64,000 nt of DNA from Scrofimicrobium sp. R131. Lineage in GTDB: Bacteria > Actinomycetota > Actinomycetes > Actinomycetales > Actinomycetaceae. Positions 1 to 7,873 of the stretch are shown one piece after another. The stretch spans positions 620,001 to 684,000 of the forward strand of contig NZ_CP138335.1 in assembly GCF_040256745.1 (NCBI RefSeq), in the 5' to 3' direction. The notes beneath the pieces are model-generated. The model saw only the letters and a program-made list of their open reading frames with translations, was not told the DNA's origin and did no database searches. Positions within the stretch are counted from its first letter, which is position 1. Every line of letters begins with the position of its first letter. The position numbers and the translations under genes were made by a program.

Positions 1-2
1 TG

Positions 3-470
3 GAGGCTTGCGTGGTGCCAACGTTTGCGGATGTGGAGTTCACGGCGTCCGAGCCGACTTGTCCAGCCGGGACCGGGGCGGTCTCTGTTGAGGGCGCGGT
101 GACTGATGCTTACCCGGACACTATGGTCCGGGTACGTCTGTTGGACGGTGAGGGTGAAGAGGTTCAGGCTCGTGAAGTCGAGCTGAATGAAGAGTCCTCG
201 TTCGAGGCAATTATGACCGAGGTTCCGTCGGGTACCTACCGGGTGGAGTACCAGGCGGTGGGGATGGAAGACCTGGTCTTTGGGTCCGGTGACGTGGAGC
301 TGGGGGCTTGCCCTGAACCGGTGAAGCCAACGGAAAAGCCCGCAGCTAAGCCGGGTGAGCAACTGGCTGACACGGGTGCCTCAGAGATCGCCCTTTGGGC
401 CACCTGGTCCATCGCCCTCCTCGGAGTCGGCGGGGCCCTCCTTGCCACCCGCAAACGCAAGGCACAATAG
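3..470 (+). CDS. C-terminal part of a sortase-anchored surface protein (5' end outside window)
   Basis: The reading frame is open to the left edge, so only the last ~156 codons are present and the GTG at 12 need not be a start. The visible part is an extracellular beta-type domain, then a Pro/Lys-rich wall-spanning stretch (PVKPTEKPAAKPGEQ) and a sortase sorting signal: LADTG (bases 363-377), a hydrophobic segment of about 20 residues and the basic tail RKRKAQ. Such proteins are cleaved between T and G and linked to peptidoglycan. The function of the ectodomain cannot be told from this fragment; it could be an adhesin or a pilin-like protein. A hairpin terminator lies 60 bases downstream. Confidence 0.8.
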   Translation, partial: EACVVPTFADVEFTASEPTCPAGTGAVSVEGAVTDAYPDTMVRVRLLDGEGEEVQAREVELNEESSFEAIMTEVPSGTYRVEYQAVGMEDLVFGSGDVELGACPEPVKPTEKPAAKPGEQLADTGASEIALWATWSIALLGVGGALLATRKRKAQ

Positions 471-530
471 CGGCCACTAAGCCTAACAAGCAGTCCCGCC
501 CTTGAGGCTGGCCTGCCGTCGGCCACCGCT

Positions 531-567
531 GAGGCCCCGGGCGATCTTCGGATCAACCCGGGGCCTC
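531..567. terminator. Bidirectional hairpin terminator between convergent genes
   Basis: A perfect 11-bp inverted repeat (GAGGCCCCGGG, 531-541, and its complement, 557-567) with a 15-nt loop lies between the plus-strand surface protein and the minus-strand alarmone synthetase. It is followed by a short T-containing stretch. Its place between two convergent stop codons fits a shared terminator. Confidence 0.75.
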
Positions 568-597
568 TTGGTGTCAGGGGACCTGCTCGCTTGGGAA

Positions 598-1365
598 CTA
601 CTCGTCGTCGTCGCGGCGGGTGAACTGCTCCAGCATGGAGGCGCTCTCAAGCGCGCGAAACAATGGCAGCATTGGGTCAGCCTCGGTCGGTTCCGAGGGT
701 GGTTGCAGGCTGCGGACTTCTTCGTAGAGCCGTTCCATGGTCCGGTCCATGGTTGAAGCCATGTCGGCCGCCAGCTTCAGGGAGCTGGTCAGGTCCGGTG
801 GAACCTCCCCGCGGTACTTGTAGTGAATCTTGTGCTCCAGCGACGCCCAGAAGTCCATTGCGACAGTTCGCAGCTGGATCTCCACCGGAACCCACTGGCG
901 CCCACCGGCCAAGTACACCGGCACTTCTACCAGCAGGTGCAGACTCTGGTAGCCGTTCGGTTTCGGGTTAGAAATGTAGTCCCGCTCTTCGCGCAGGCGC
1001 AGGTCTCCGTGGGTCAGTAGGCGTTCGCGCACCTGAAAGATGTCGTTTTGGAACGAGCAGATCAGGCGAAGTCCGGCGATGTCCAAGATGTTGGCTCGCA
1101 GCGACTCGGTGGTGACAGCCACCCCTTTGCGCCGTGCCTTGTCGGTGATCGACTGTGGGGACTTCACCCGGGAAGAGACGTGCTCGATCGGGTTGTAGTC
1201 GCGCTCAAGGCGAAACTCGTCGCGCAACAAGTCGACTTTCAGCAGGACTGTCTGCAGTGCGTGTTCATAGACCATGAGGAGTCGGCGCATCTGCACGAAC
1301 TGTTCCCGGATCTGCTGTGGATCCAAACCGGCAGGTTGAATGGTGGCGTCGTCGTCAGAACTCAT
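598..1365 (-). CDS. Small alarmone synthetase, RelA/SpoT-domain GTP pyrophosphokinase (RelQ/YjbM type)
   Basis: The 255-aa protein carries only the RelA/SpoT synthetase domain, with no hydrolase, TGS or ACT domain. It should transfer pyrophosphate from ATP to GTP/GDP to make (p)ppGpp in the cytoplasm. Seen: the SRVKSPQSITDKARRKG block, the DIAGLRLIC strand (with the D expected to bind Mg2+), the NPKPNGYQSLHL block and VEIQLRTVAMDFWASLEHKIHYKY, all typical of RelQ-like enzymes. I chose the ATG at 1365; a TTG 45 bases upstream is in frame but less likely. The gene stands alone between two hairpin terminators. Confidence 0.88.
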   Translation of the reverse strand: MSSDDDATIQPAGLDPQQIREQFVQMRRLLMVYEHALQTVLLKVDLLRDEFRLERDYNPIEHVSSRVKSPQSITDKARRKGVAVTTESLRANILDIAGLRLICSFQNDIFQVRERLLTHGDLRLREERDYISNPKPNGYQSLHLLVEVPVYLAGGRQWVPVEIQLRTVAMDFWASLEHKIHYKYRGEVPPDLTSSLKLAADMASTMDRTMERLYEEVRSLQPPSEPTEADPMLPLFRALESASMLEQFTRRDDDE

Positions 1366-1419
1366 GGGAACAGAGTATGTGAAGTTCCTGGGTGTTAGCT
1401 GGGCAATCAAACCTAAGGG

Positions 1420-1457
1420 CCGCGGCTGGGTCCGGGACTGACCGGACCCAGCCGCGG
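1420..1457 (-). terminator. Strong hairpin terminator of the iron-uptake operon
   Basis: A perfect 16-bp inverted repeat (CCGCGGCTGGGTCCGG, 1420-1435; complement 1442-1457) with a 6-nt loop lies 12 bases after the stop codon of the NAD(P)-binding protein. It marks the end of the minus-strand iron operon. Confidence 0.8.
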
Positions 1458-1469
1458 GAAGGTAACCAA

Positions 1470-2126
1470 CTACTTCGAGACCGCGCTCAGGTGTGTCCGA
1501 TCCGGAAGTCCCTGCGCCACCAGGTCGGTCAGGGCCAGGGCGAAGTCAGGGTAGGAGATGACGGACTGGCCGGCCGAGTTGACGGGCACTTGGTCGTCCC
1601 CGAGCCGGTACTGGCCGGTTCGCTCGCCGTCCGGATTGAGGAACGCTGCGGGGGAGACGTAGGTCCAATGGACGTCGGTCCGCTTCGCCAGGCGTTCCCA
1701 CGCCGCGCGCATTCCCCGGGCTACCGGCAGGTGCGCCGGGGGGAAGTCCGGGGTGTCGACCAGCTGGGTTTGACGATCCGGATCCACGTACAGGGATCCG
1801 GCTCCGCCAACCACCAGCAGGCGCGTGTCCGTGCCCGCCAGCAGGTCGGCCAGATGCATCAGGGTCTCGGTGTGCTCGCCCTGGCGGTCCGGGTCAAATA
1901 CGCCGAATGCGTCCACCACCACGTCGAAGCCGGCCAGATCGGCAGCCTCCAACGACATGATGTCTTTGACCAGGATTGAGCTGGCGGCCCGCGCACCGGG
2001 CCCCTCCACTCCACCGGTGCTCCCGCCCCCGCGAACGATGGCGGTCACCTCCCACCCGCGAGCGACCGCCTCCATGACGATCGCGGAACCAACTTTGCCG
2101 TTGGCCGCTACCACTGCCAGTTTCAT
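1470..2126 (-). CDS. NAD(P)-binding atypical short-chain dehydrogenase/reductase-like protein
   Basis: This 218-aa Rossmann-fold protein opens with MKLAVVAANGKVGSAIVMEA, where the usual GxxGxxG loop reads as AANGKVG, the NmrA/YwnB-like atypical SDR pattern. A central DVVVDAFGVF strand and an RLLVVGGAGSLYV strand follow; no classical YxxxK site is evident. The ATG at 2126 is preceded by AGGAG at good spacing, which argues against the GTG two codons upstream. It starts 8 bases after the stop of the iron-binding lipoprotein and precedes a strong terminator, so it is probably the last gene of the iron operon. Its reaction is unknown; a flavin- or iron-related reductase role is only suggested by context. 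Confidence 0.75.
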   Translation of the reverse strand: MKLAVVAANGKVGSAIVMEAVARGWEVTAIVRGGGSTGGVEGPGARAASSILVKDIMSLEAADLAGFDVVVDAFGVFDPDRQGEHTETLMHLADLLAGTDTRLLVVGGAGSLYVDPDRQTQLVDTPDFPPAHLPVARGMRAAWERLAKRTDVHWTYVSPAAFLNPDGERTGQYRLGDDQVPVNSAGQSVISYPDFALALTDLVAQGLPDRTHLSAVSK

Positions 2127-2134
2127 GCTCACTC

Positions 2135-3172
2135 CTATTGCGCTTGGGCAACTACCTCAGCCAGCTGCGGTGCCAGGTCCTCCGCCGCCAGCGGGACGGA
2201 CAGGATCGAGCCGGCACTGAAAGCCTTCGCTTCGGGCGAATCCTCGGCCAGAATGACCGCACGCCCGTCCTGGACCACGGCCAGGGAGGCGATCAGCGGG
2301 TCGCTTTCCAGTTCCTCCAACGTGTAACCAATCGGGAAGAGGACGGCGACATTGGCTTCCAGGGCGCTGATCTGTTCGGCGGAGATGGGGGCGAAGAAGC
2401 CCTGGGCCGGCAGGTCGGCCACGGCCGGGTTCAAGATGAAGCCGAGTTGTTCGAGCAGATCCCAGCGGGTATCCCCCGGCAGGTAGGCGCCGTAGGCGTC
2501 GCCAAATTTGGTTCCAACTACCGCGGTGAAGCCGGCGAACTCTGGGTGCTCGTTGCGCACGTCGTCAATCTTCTGTTTGGCGTTGTCCAACACCTGCGTG
2601 CCCTGCTCGGACAGCCCCAGTGCCTCGGCAATCATCGAGAACTGGGTCAGCCAGTCCACTGCAAACGGTCCGGTGCCCTCGGGGCCAGAGACGGTGGGGG
2701 CAATGGAGGATAGCTTCTCGTACTGTTCGGCGTCCCCGCTTGAACGCACATTCAGGATCAGGTCCGGCTGGAGTGCGGCGATCGCTTCGTAGTCGACGGT
2801 TTGGTCCACATTGGGTAGCACGGTGGGAGTTTCCTCCCCGAACAGCTCGGTGGCCCAGGGGCCAACTCCCTTCGCCTCGTCCCCAAAGCCCATCCAGTCG
2901 TAAACGGCAACCGGCTTGACCCCCAGCGCCAACGCGGCGTCCGCATCCGACCAGCCCAGGGCGACCACCTTCAGCTCGTCCGGGTACTTGTTGGGGAGTT
3001 CAACCGGACCAAACATGGTGTCGATGGTCCGGCCCGGCGCAGCGGCCGGCTCGCTTTGCGGGGTGGACTGCGGTTCCGACTGTGCCGAGGTCCCCCCGGT
3101 GGAGCAGCCGGCCAGACCGACGGCCCCAATCGCCAGGGCGGCGACGACGCTCATCAACTTGTTCCGTTGCAT
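2135..3172 (-). CDS. Iron-siderophore ABC transporter substrate-binding lipoprotein
   Basis: A 345-aa FepB/FhuD-type binding protein anchored outside the membrane. It has a lipoprotein signal peptide with lipobox GLAGC (Cys23), a Ser/Gln/Pro linker and then a periplasmic-binding fold of the class III (single helix hinge) type, with blocks such as KVVALGWSDADAALALGVKP, YEAIAALQPDLILN and AVLFPIGYTLEEL. An AGGAG ribosome site sits in the 3' end of the ATPase gene. It is the fourth gene of the minus-strand operon permease-permease-ATPase-binding protein. Specific ligand unknown; a ferric siderophore is inferred from the partner genes and the iron box at 6089. Confidence 0.9.
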   Translation of the reverse strand: MQRNKLMSVVAALAIGAVGLAGCSTGGTSAQSEPQSTPQSEPAAAPGRTIDTMFGPVELPNKYPDELKVVALGWSDADAALALGVKPVAVYDWMGFGDEAKGVGPWATELFGEETPTVLPNVDQTVDYEAIAALQPDLILNVRSSGDAEQYEKLSSIAPTVSGPEGTGPFAVDWLTQFSMIAEALGLSEQGTQVLDNAKQKIDDVRNEHPEFAGFTAVVGTKFGDAYGAYLPGDTRWDLLEQLGFILNPAVADLPAQGFFAPISAEQISALEANVAVLFPIGYTLEELESDPLIASLAVVQDGRAVILAEDSPEAKAFSAGSILSVPLAAEDLAPQLAEVVAQAQ

Positions 3173-3173
3173 T

Positions 3174-3977
3174 TCATCTCCTTAGTTGTTGCGCCGGTGG
3201 GGCGCAGGGTATTACCAGCGGTCGGCCGGTTTCCGGGTCGGGAATAATGGTGGTGTCCAACCCGAACACGTCGCGAATCAGGTCCTGGTTCACTATCTCT
3301 TCGGGTCGACCCTCGGCCACAATCTTTCCGTCCCGCATGGCCACCAGGTGGGTCGCGTAGCGGACCGCCTGGTTCAGGTCGTGCAGCACCGCGACCAGAG
3401 TCCTTCCGGCCTGGTTCAGTTGGGCGCACAGGTCCAAAATGTCGATCTGGTGGGCCAAATCCAGGTAGGTGGTGGGTTCGTCCAGCAGCAGCAGGTCGGT
3501 CTCCTGCGCCAGGGCAAGGGCAATCCACACCCGTTGCCGCTGCCCGCCGGAGAGCTCGTCGACGAGGCGGTCGGACAGTTCTGTCAGGTGGGTCCGGGCC
3601 AACGCCTCGTCCACCGCGGCCTGATCCTGCCCGCTCCAGCCCCCAAGCAAACCCCGGTAGGGATGGCGCCCAAAAGAAACGAGCCGGCGCACGGTGATGC
3701 CCTCCGGAGCCAGTGGGGACTGGGGGAGGATCCCAACCTGGCGAGCCAGCTCTTTGGCCGGCAACCGAGCCACGTCGCGCCCGTCGAGGAGGACCTGGCC
3801 GCCTCGGGCTGGTAGGAGGTGAGCCAGCGCCCGAAGCAAGGTTGACTTGCCGCACGCGTTGGGCCCAATGATGATGGTGAAGGAGCCGTCCGGCACTGCA
3901 AAGTCCAGGTGGGAGATGACTTCGCGCGCACCGTAACCGGTGGCGAGGTCCCGAGCCCCAAGTCGAGAGGCGCTCAT
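3174..3977 (-). CDS. Iron-siderophore ABC transporter ATP-binding protein (FepC/FhuC type)
   Basis: The 267-aa cytoplasmic ATPase powers siderophore import. Seen: Walker A GPNACGKST (residues 38-46), Q-loop region ILPQSPLAPEGITV, signature LSGGQRQRV (142-150), Walker B LLLLDEPT (162-169) and the switch histidine in VAVLHDLNQA. The start is set at the ATG at 3977, which has AAAGGAG at good spacing and overlaps the upstream permease stop as ATGA. An in-frame start 60 bases further upstream would lie inside the permease. Confidence 0.93.
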   Translation of the reverse strand: MSASRLGARDLATGYGAREVISHLDFAVPDGSFTIIIGPNACGKSTLLRALAHLLPARGGQVLLDGRDVARLPAKELARQVGILPQSPLAPEGITVRRLVSFGRHPYRGLLGGWSGQDQAAVDEALARTHLTELSDRLVDELSGGQRQRVWIALALAQETDLLLLDEPTTYLDLAHQIDILDLCAQLNQAGRTLVAVLHDLNQAVRYATHLVAMRDGKIVAEGRPEEIVNQDLIRDVFGLDTTIIPDPETGRPLVIPCAPPAQQLRR

Positions 3978-4987
3978 GTCAAACTCCTTTCCGTTCGGGC
4001 CGCCCCGGTGGGCAAGCCCGCCTGGGCCAGCAGCCACAGCAGGTAGAGGCCGCCCACCGATAGGGTAATCACCCCGGCGGGAAGTTGGCCGCCCGGAATG
4101 AGCAGGCGGGCCGCGATGTCCGAGGTGACCAGCAGCAGGGCCCCCACGACCGCGGTCATATAGAGGGGGATAGCGGGGGCGGAGGCCAGTCGTTTGGCCA
4201 GTTGTGGCGCGGCCAATGCCACGAACGCAATCGGCCCTGCGGCAGCGGTCACGGCTGCAACCAGGATGATCCCGAGCCCGAGCAGCACTGCGCGCAAGCG
4301 GGAGACGCGCACGCCCAGGCCGGCGGCCGTGTCGTCCCCCAGGTCCAGCAGCCTCAGGTCAGCCCGCAAGTAAAAAAGGAGCGGCAGCGTGATCAGCAGG
4401 GCAATGCCGAGTACCACCACGTGCCGCCAGGAAATGTTGGCCAGGGATCCGAGCCCCCAGCCGGCCACAATCAGGGCCTGTTCCCGCTGCAGGGTGAGCA
4501 GCAGGTAGGTGTTCAAAGCGGAGAGGAACACGCTGACAGCGATGCCGACAATGATGATTCTGAAGCCGGACAGTCCCTGTTCCCAGGCCAGGAAGTAGAC
4601 GGCCGCGCCCGCCAACAGCCCACCCAGGAGGGCTCCGACCGGCCGACCCCAGAGGGCGCTCACGCCGAGGGCGGAGACGAGGAGGGCGCCCGTGTAGGCT
4701 CCCGCGCTGAACCCAATGATGTCGGGGGAGCCGAGCGGGTTGCGGGTAATGAACTGGAAGATGGCGCCGGACAGGGCCAGGGCCATGCCCCCGAGCAGAG
4801 CGAAGAGGGCGCGGGGAAGGCGCCAGTCGAGGACAACCTGATTCAGGGCCGGGTCACCGTGACCGGTCAGCGTGCGCATCACCTCGGGCAGCGTTAACCC
4901 CGCTGAGCCCACCAGCAGGGCTCCGAAGAACGCGAGCACCAGCAGGGCGGTGAGGACCAGGGCAATCACCCGTGGGCGCCGGTTCAT
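3974..4987 (-). CDS. FecCD-family iron-siderophore ABC permease (second subunit)
   Basis: A 337-aa polytopic membrane protein of the FecCD (BtuC-like) family with about ten hydrophobic segments. Family blocks seen: DWRLPRALFALLGGMALALSGAIFQ near the N terminus, NPLGSPDIIGFSAGA, and GPIAFVALAAPQLAKRLA near the C terminus. The ATG at 4987 has GGAGG seven bases upstream and overlaps the stop of the preceding permease (ATGA). It should form the translocation channel with the 4984-6045 product. Confidence 0.92.
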   Translation of the reverse strand: MNRRPRVIALVLTALLVLAFFGALLVGSAGLTLPEVMRTLTGHGDPALNQVVLDWRLPRALFALLGGMALALSGAIFQFITRNPLGSPDIIGFSAGAYTGALLVSALGVSALWGRPVGALLGGLLAGAAVYFLAWEQGLSGFRIIIVGIAVSVFLSALNTYLLLTLQREQALIVAGWGLGSLANISWRHVVVLGIALLITLPLLFYLRADLRLLDLGDDTAAGLGVRVSRLRAVLLGLGIILVAAVTAAAGPIAFVALAAPQLAKRLASAPAIPLYMTAVVGALLLVTSDIAARLLIPGGQLPAGVITLSVGGLYLLWLLAQAGLPTGAARTERSLT

Positions 4988-6045
4988 CCGCTCACCTCCG
5001 ACATGCGCGGACGGCGAGTGCGCACCAGTGCGACCAGCACCGGGGCCCCCAGGAAAGCGGTGACCACGCCCATGGGGAGTTCGCACGGAATCAGGACCCG
5101 CCCCACCAGGTCGGCGGCCAGGACCAGGATTGGGCCGGAGAGGACCGCGCCGGGAAGCAGCCACCGAACGTCGGGGCCAACCACGGTCCGAAGTGCGTGC
5201 GGAACCAGGAGACCAACAAAGGAAACCGGTCCGGCGGCGGCAGTGGCCGCGCCGCACAGCAGAGTGGTGGCGACGGCGGACAGTCCGCGGGTGGCGGGCA
5301 CGTGGGTGCCGAGGGCGCGGGCGGAATCCTCGCCCAGGAGCAAAGTGTTCAGCGCACCCGGCAGGAATGCAGCCAGCGCCAGCCCAACCAGGATGAACGG
5401 AGCCACGGCGGCCACGCCCTCCCAGGTGGTGTTCTGCAACGACCCGGAGTTCCAGGAGCGCACCTTGTCGAAAATAGACGGATTGAGCAGTGAGATGGCC
5501 GAACCCACGCCGGTGAGGACGGCCGTCAGGGCGACGCCGGTCAGCACCAGTTTCGCCGGGGTTCCACCGAGAGGGCCCCGGCTCCCAATTCCGTGAACGA
5601 TCACGGTCGCCAGGGCGGCCCCGACCAGGGCGAGCAAAACGTGACTGGGGCCCAGGCTGATCCCCATGGTCAGGGCCCCGAGAACAATGGCGAGGTAAGC
5701 GCCGGCGTTGACCCCGAGCAGGCCCGGGTCGGCCAGCGGGTTGCGGGCGGTGCTCTGCATCAGGACACCGGCCACCCCCAGGGCCGAGCCCACCAGCAGG
5801 GCGGCCACGGTCCGGGCCACCCGATAATCCCGAATGATCACCAGGGTGGACGGGGGCACGTCGGGCCGTCCCAGCAGGGCGCCCACCACCTCGTCCGGGG
5901 AAAAGTGACCCGAGCCGACAAACAGGCTGAGGGCAATCAGGGCGAGCAGAAGCAGGCTTGGCAGGAGCAGGGCCCAGACGGGTCGGAGGGAACGCGTGGA
6001 CCTGGGCGCACGCCCGGGCAAGACCCCGGCTGTGGTCGGCCGCAT
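4984..6045 (-). CDS. FecCD-family iron-siderophore ABC permease (first subunit)
   Basis: A 353-aa FecCD permease with an N-terminal signal-anchor-like helix (residues ~23-45) and about ten membrane segments. Conserved blocks: RDYRVARTVAALLVGSALGV, NPLADPGLLGVNAGAYLAIV and GPVSFVGLLVPHALR. It is the first gene of the operon. AGGAGG precedes the ATG at good distance. The iron box at 6089-6107 lies 44 bases upstream, so transcription is probably repressed when iron is plentiful. Confidence 0.92.
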   Translation of the reverse strand: MRPTTAGVLPGRAPRSTRSLRPVWALLLPSLLLLALIALSLFVGSGHFSPDEVVGALLGRPDVPPSTLVIIRDYRVARTVAALLVGSALGVAGVLMQSTARNPLADPGLLGVNAGAYLAIVLGALTMGISLGPSHVLLALVGAALATVIVHGIGSRGPLGGTPAKLVLTGVALTAVLTGVGSAISLLNPSIFDKVRSWNSGSLQNTTWEGVAAVAPFILVGLALAAFLPGALNTLLLGEDSARALGTHVPATRGLSAVATTLLCGAATAAAGPVSFVGLLVPHALRTVVGPDVRWLLPGAVLSGPILVLAADLVGRVLIPCELPMGVVTAFLGAPVLVALVRTRRPRMSEVSG

Positions 6046-6088
6046 CGGTCGCCTCCTGATCCGCGCTAGCCGGAGCTTGCGATTTACG

Positions 6089-6107
6089 TTAGGTTAGTGT
6101 TACCTAA
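6089..6107. promoter_or_regulatory. IdeR/DtxR-type iron box in a divergent promoter region
   Basis: TTAGGTTAGTGTTACCTAA agrees with the published DtxR/IdeR consensus (TTAGGTTAGSCTAACCTAA) at 16 of 19 positions; the two outer arms are intact and only the centre differs. It lies midway between the divergent starts of the siderophore permease (6045, minus) and the siderophore-interacting protein (6120, plus), so one regulator site could control both. This is a sequence match plus context; binding is inferred. Confidence 0.85.
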
Positions 6108-6119
6108 TGAGAATACCGG

Positions 6120-7067
6120 ATGAGTGAAGAAGGCGGCGACACAATGGTGAATTTGGTGGCGGAGAAGACACGGGTTTACCCGCCGTTTCGTCCCTACCGC
6201 GCCCAAGTCATCGCAAACGAGCAGCTTTCCGCCTCGTTCCGGCGGCTCACCTTCACCGGGGACCTGCTGGACCGGTTCTCCACCGACGGCTTTGACCAGC
6301 GGGTCAAGCTGGTTTTGCCCGCACCCGGCGAAGCACTGCCCGAACTTGGGCAGGACGACGACTGGGCGCCCGAGTCTTTCAGCTGGCACCACCGCTGGCG
6401 GGAGTTGGACCACTGTGACCGTTTCCCGATCCGGACCTACACGGTGGCCGAGGCGGATCCGGTTGCCCGGACTGTGACGATTGACTTTGTGATTCACGAG
6501 GGGGGCGGCCCCGGATCGAGTTTTGCCGAGCGGGCACAGCCCGGAGACGAAATCATCCTGGCCGGGCCCGACTCCTACTCTGAACATGGGCCGATGGGGG
6601 TGGATTATCAGCCCGGTTCGGCCCGCAGAATCCTCCTGGTCGCAGACGAGACCGCACTGCCCGCCGTCCGCTCAATCCTGCGTCAAAGCCCGCGCGACGT
6701 CCAGGTTTCGGCGCTGATAGAGCTGCCGACCGTGGCTGACGCGCTGGACCTGCAGGCATGCGGACATCGAGTAGAGCTGGTCCTGCGCGGCCAGGAGCGT
6801 GGGTGCGAGCTGATTCGGGCGGTGGACCGCTGGTGCGATCAGAACCTGTCGGAGCTGCGCCGAAGTGACGACACCCATCTGGCGCCCATCGACATCAACC
6901 GGGAAGTGCTGTGGGAAACGGCCTCTGAGGTGGAGTCGTTCTACGCCTGGTTGGCGGGGGAGGCCGGGGTGATCAAGGAGTTGCGGCGCCGGTTGGTCAA
7001 GGAGCGCCAGGTTGATCGGCGCCAGGTCTCATTCATGGGGTATTGGCGCGAGGGGCACGTGATCTAG
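6120..7067 (+). CDS. Siderophore-interacting protein (FAD-dependent ferric-siderophore reductase family)
   Basis: A 315-aa cytoplasmic flavoprotein of the SIP/ViuB family, thought to reduce ferric siderophores with NAD(P)H and release iron. Seen: an N-terminal FAD-binding barrel with RFPIRTYTVAEADP (the RxYTxR-like flavin motif), DFVIHEGGGPGSSFAE, the AQPGDEIILAGP turn, RRILLVADETALPAVRSIL and a C-terminal segment rich in charged residues (RQVSFMGYWREG, the conserved GYWR end). The ATG at 6120 has only a weak ribosome site; the ATG at 6144 (MVNLVAEK) has AGAAGG upstream and is a possible start. It is divergent from the iron ABC operon and shares its iron box. Confidence 0.9.
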   Translation: MSEEGGDTMVNLVAEKTRVYPPFRPYRAQVIANEQLSASFRRLTFTGDLLDRFSTDGFDQRVKLVLPAPGEALPELGQDDDWAPESFSWHHRWRELDHCDRFPIRTYTVAEADPVARTVTIDFVIHEGGGPGSSFAERAQPGDEIILAGPDSYSEHGPMGVDYQPGSARRILLVADETALPAVRSILRQSPRDVQVSALIELPTVADALDLQACGHRVELVLRGQERGCELIRAVDRWCDQNLSELRRSDDTHLAPIDINREVLWETASEVESFYAWLAGEAGVIKELRRRLVKERQVDRRQVSFMGYWREGHVI

Positions 7068-7104
7068 CTGGGTGGAAGCGGACGCCTGAGTCCGGGCCAG
7101 CCAA

Positions 7105-7129
7105 GCGGCAGCGTTGCGCGGGCTACCGC
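7105..7129 (-). terminator. Possible terminator between convergent genes
   Basis: An 8-bp hairpin (7105-7112 with 7122-7129) with a 9-nt loop lies between the siderophore-interacting protein and the GntR gene. One pair is a G-U wobble on the minus-strand transcript and a mismatch on the plus strand, so it fits the GntR-containing operon better. The T tract is weak. Confidence 0.35.
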
Positions 7130-7144
7130 CTATCTGGACGGCGT

Positions 7145-7864
7145 CTAGGGCTTAGTCAGTTTGACGTAGTAGCGATACATGTCGGCTCTAGCGGCAGAGC
7201 GGGCAACCTCCACCGGACGATGCGCACTGTCGTAGGCATAGCGTTGGATGGCAAGCAGCGGCTGTCCGGCACCGATCTGAAGTAGGTTGGCTTCAATGTC
7301 ATTGGCCAGTTCAGCCCCGATGTAGTCAGTAGCTTCCGTGACTTCCCGTCCGACGACCCGGCCGATATGGGCATAGAGGGAGCCGCCCCGGACCAGTGCC
7401 TGGATGTCCATCTTTTCCGCTACTTCGCCTTGGAACCAACTGTCGTTGATCGAGAACGGGGTGCCGGACGCGGTGGTAACCCGTCGGAGCCACCAGATGT
7501 GACCGGTCCCGAGGAAGGCCTGAATGTCCGGTCGAGGATTGGGATCTTCCTGCAGATTCACCAGCTTCATCCCCGGTTCAAAACCTAGATCCCTGATCAC
7601 CTGCGAGATGCTTCGCAGGGAACTGAGGGAATGGATGATGCCGGCCTGCTTGGTGACGTAAGACCCCGATCCTCTCCGGGTGTTGATCAGGCCAACCTCG
7701 TTGAGGCGCGCTATCGCAGCTCGAACCGTGTTTCGACTGCAGCTAAACCGACGCATAAGGACAGTCTCACTAGGGATCTTTGCTCCCAGCGGATACTTGC
7801 CGCCCTTAATTTCTGCAGTCAAAACGTTGACGATTTGGCTGTAGCGTGGCACCTCGTTGGACAT
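7145..7864 (-). CDS. GntR-family transcriptional regulator (HutC/UTRA subfamily)
   Basis: The 239-aa regulator has an N-terminal winged helix (residues ~5-72) with the GntR signature KIPSETVLMRRFSCSRNTVR and the wing RRGSGSYV, followed by a UTRA effector domain (~90-235; e.g. LRRVTTASGTPFSIND, IGAGQPLLAIQRYAY). UTRA domains usually bind a sugar phosphate or similar pathway intermediate. The gene lies 9 bases after the hydrolase stop, as last gene of the sugar ABC operon, so it is probably the local regulator and autoregulated. A candidate operator lies upstream of the first gene (14464-14475). Confidence 0.9.
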   Translation of the reverse strand: MSNEVPRYSQIVNVLTAEIKGGKYPLGAKIPSETVLMRRFSCSRNTVRAAIARLNEVGLINTRRGSGSYVTKQAGIIHSLSSLRSISQVIRDLGFEPGMKLVNLQEDPNPRPDIQAFLGTGHIWWLRRVTTASGTPFSINDSWFQGEVAEKMDIQALVRGGSLYAHIGRVVGREVTEATDYIGAELANDIEANLLQIGAGQPLLAIQRYAYDSAHRPVEVARSAARADMYRYYVKLTKP

Positions 7865-7873
7865 AAGCCTACA

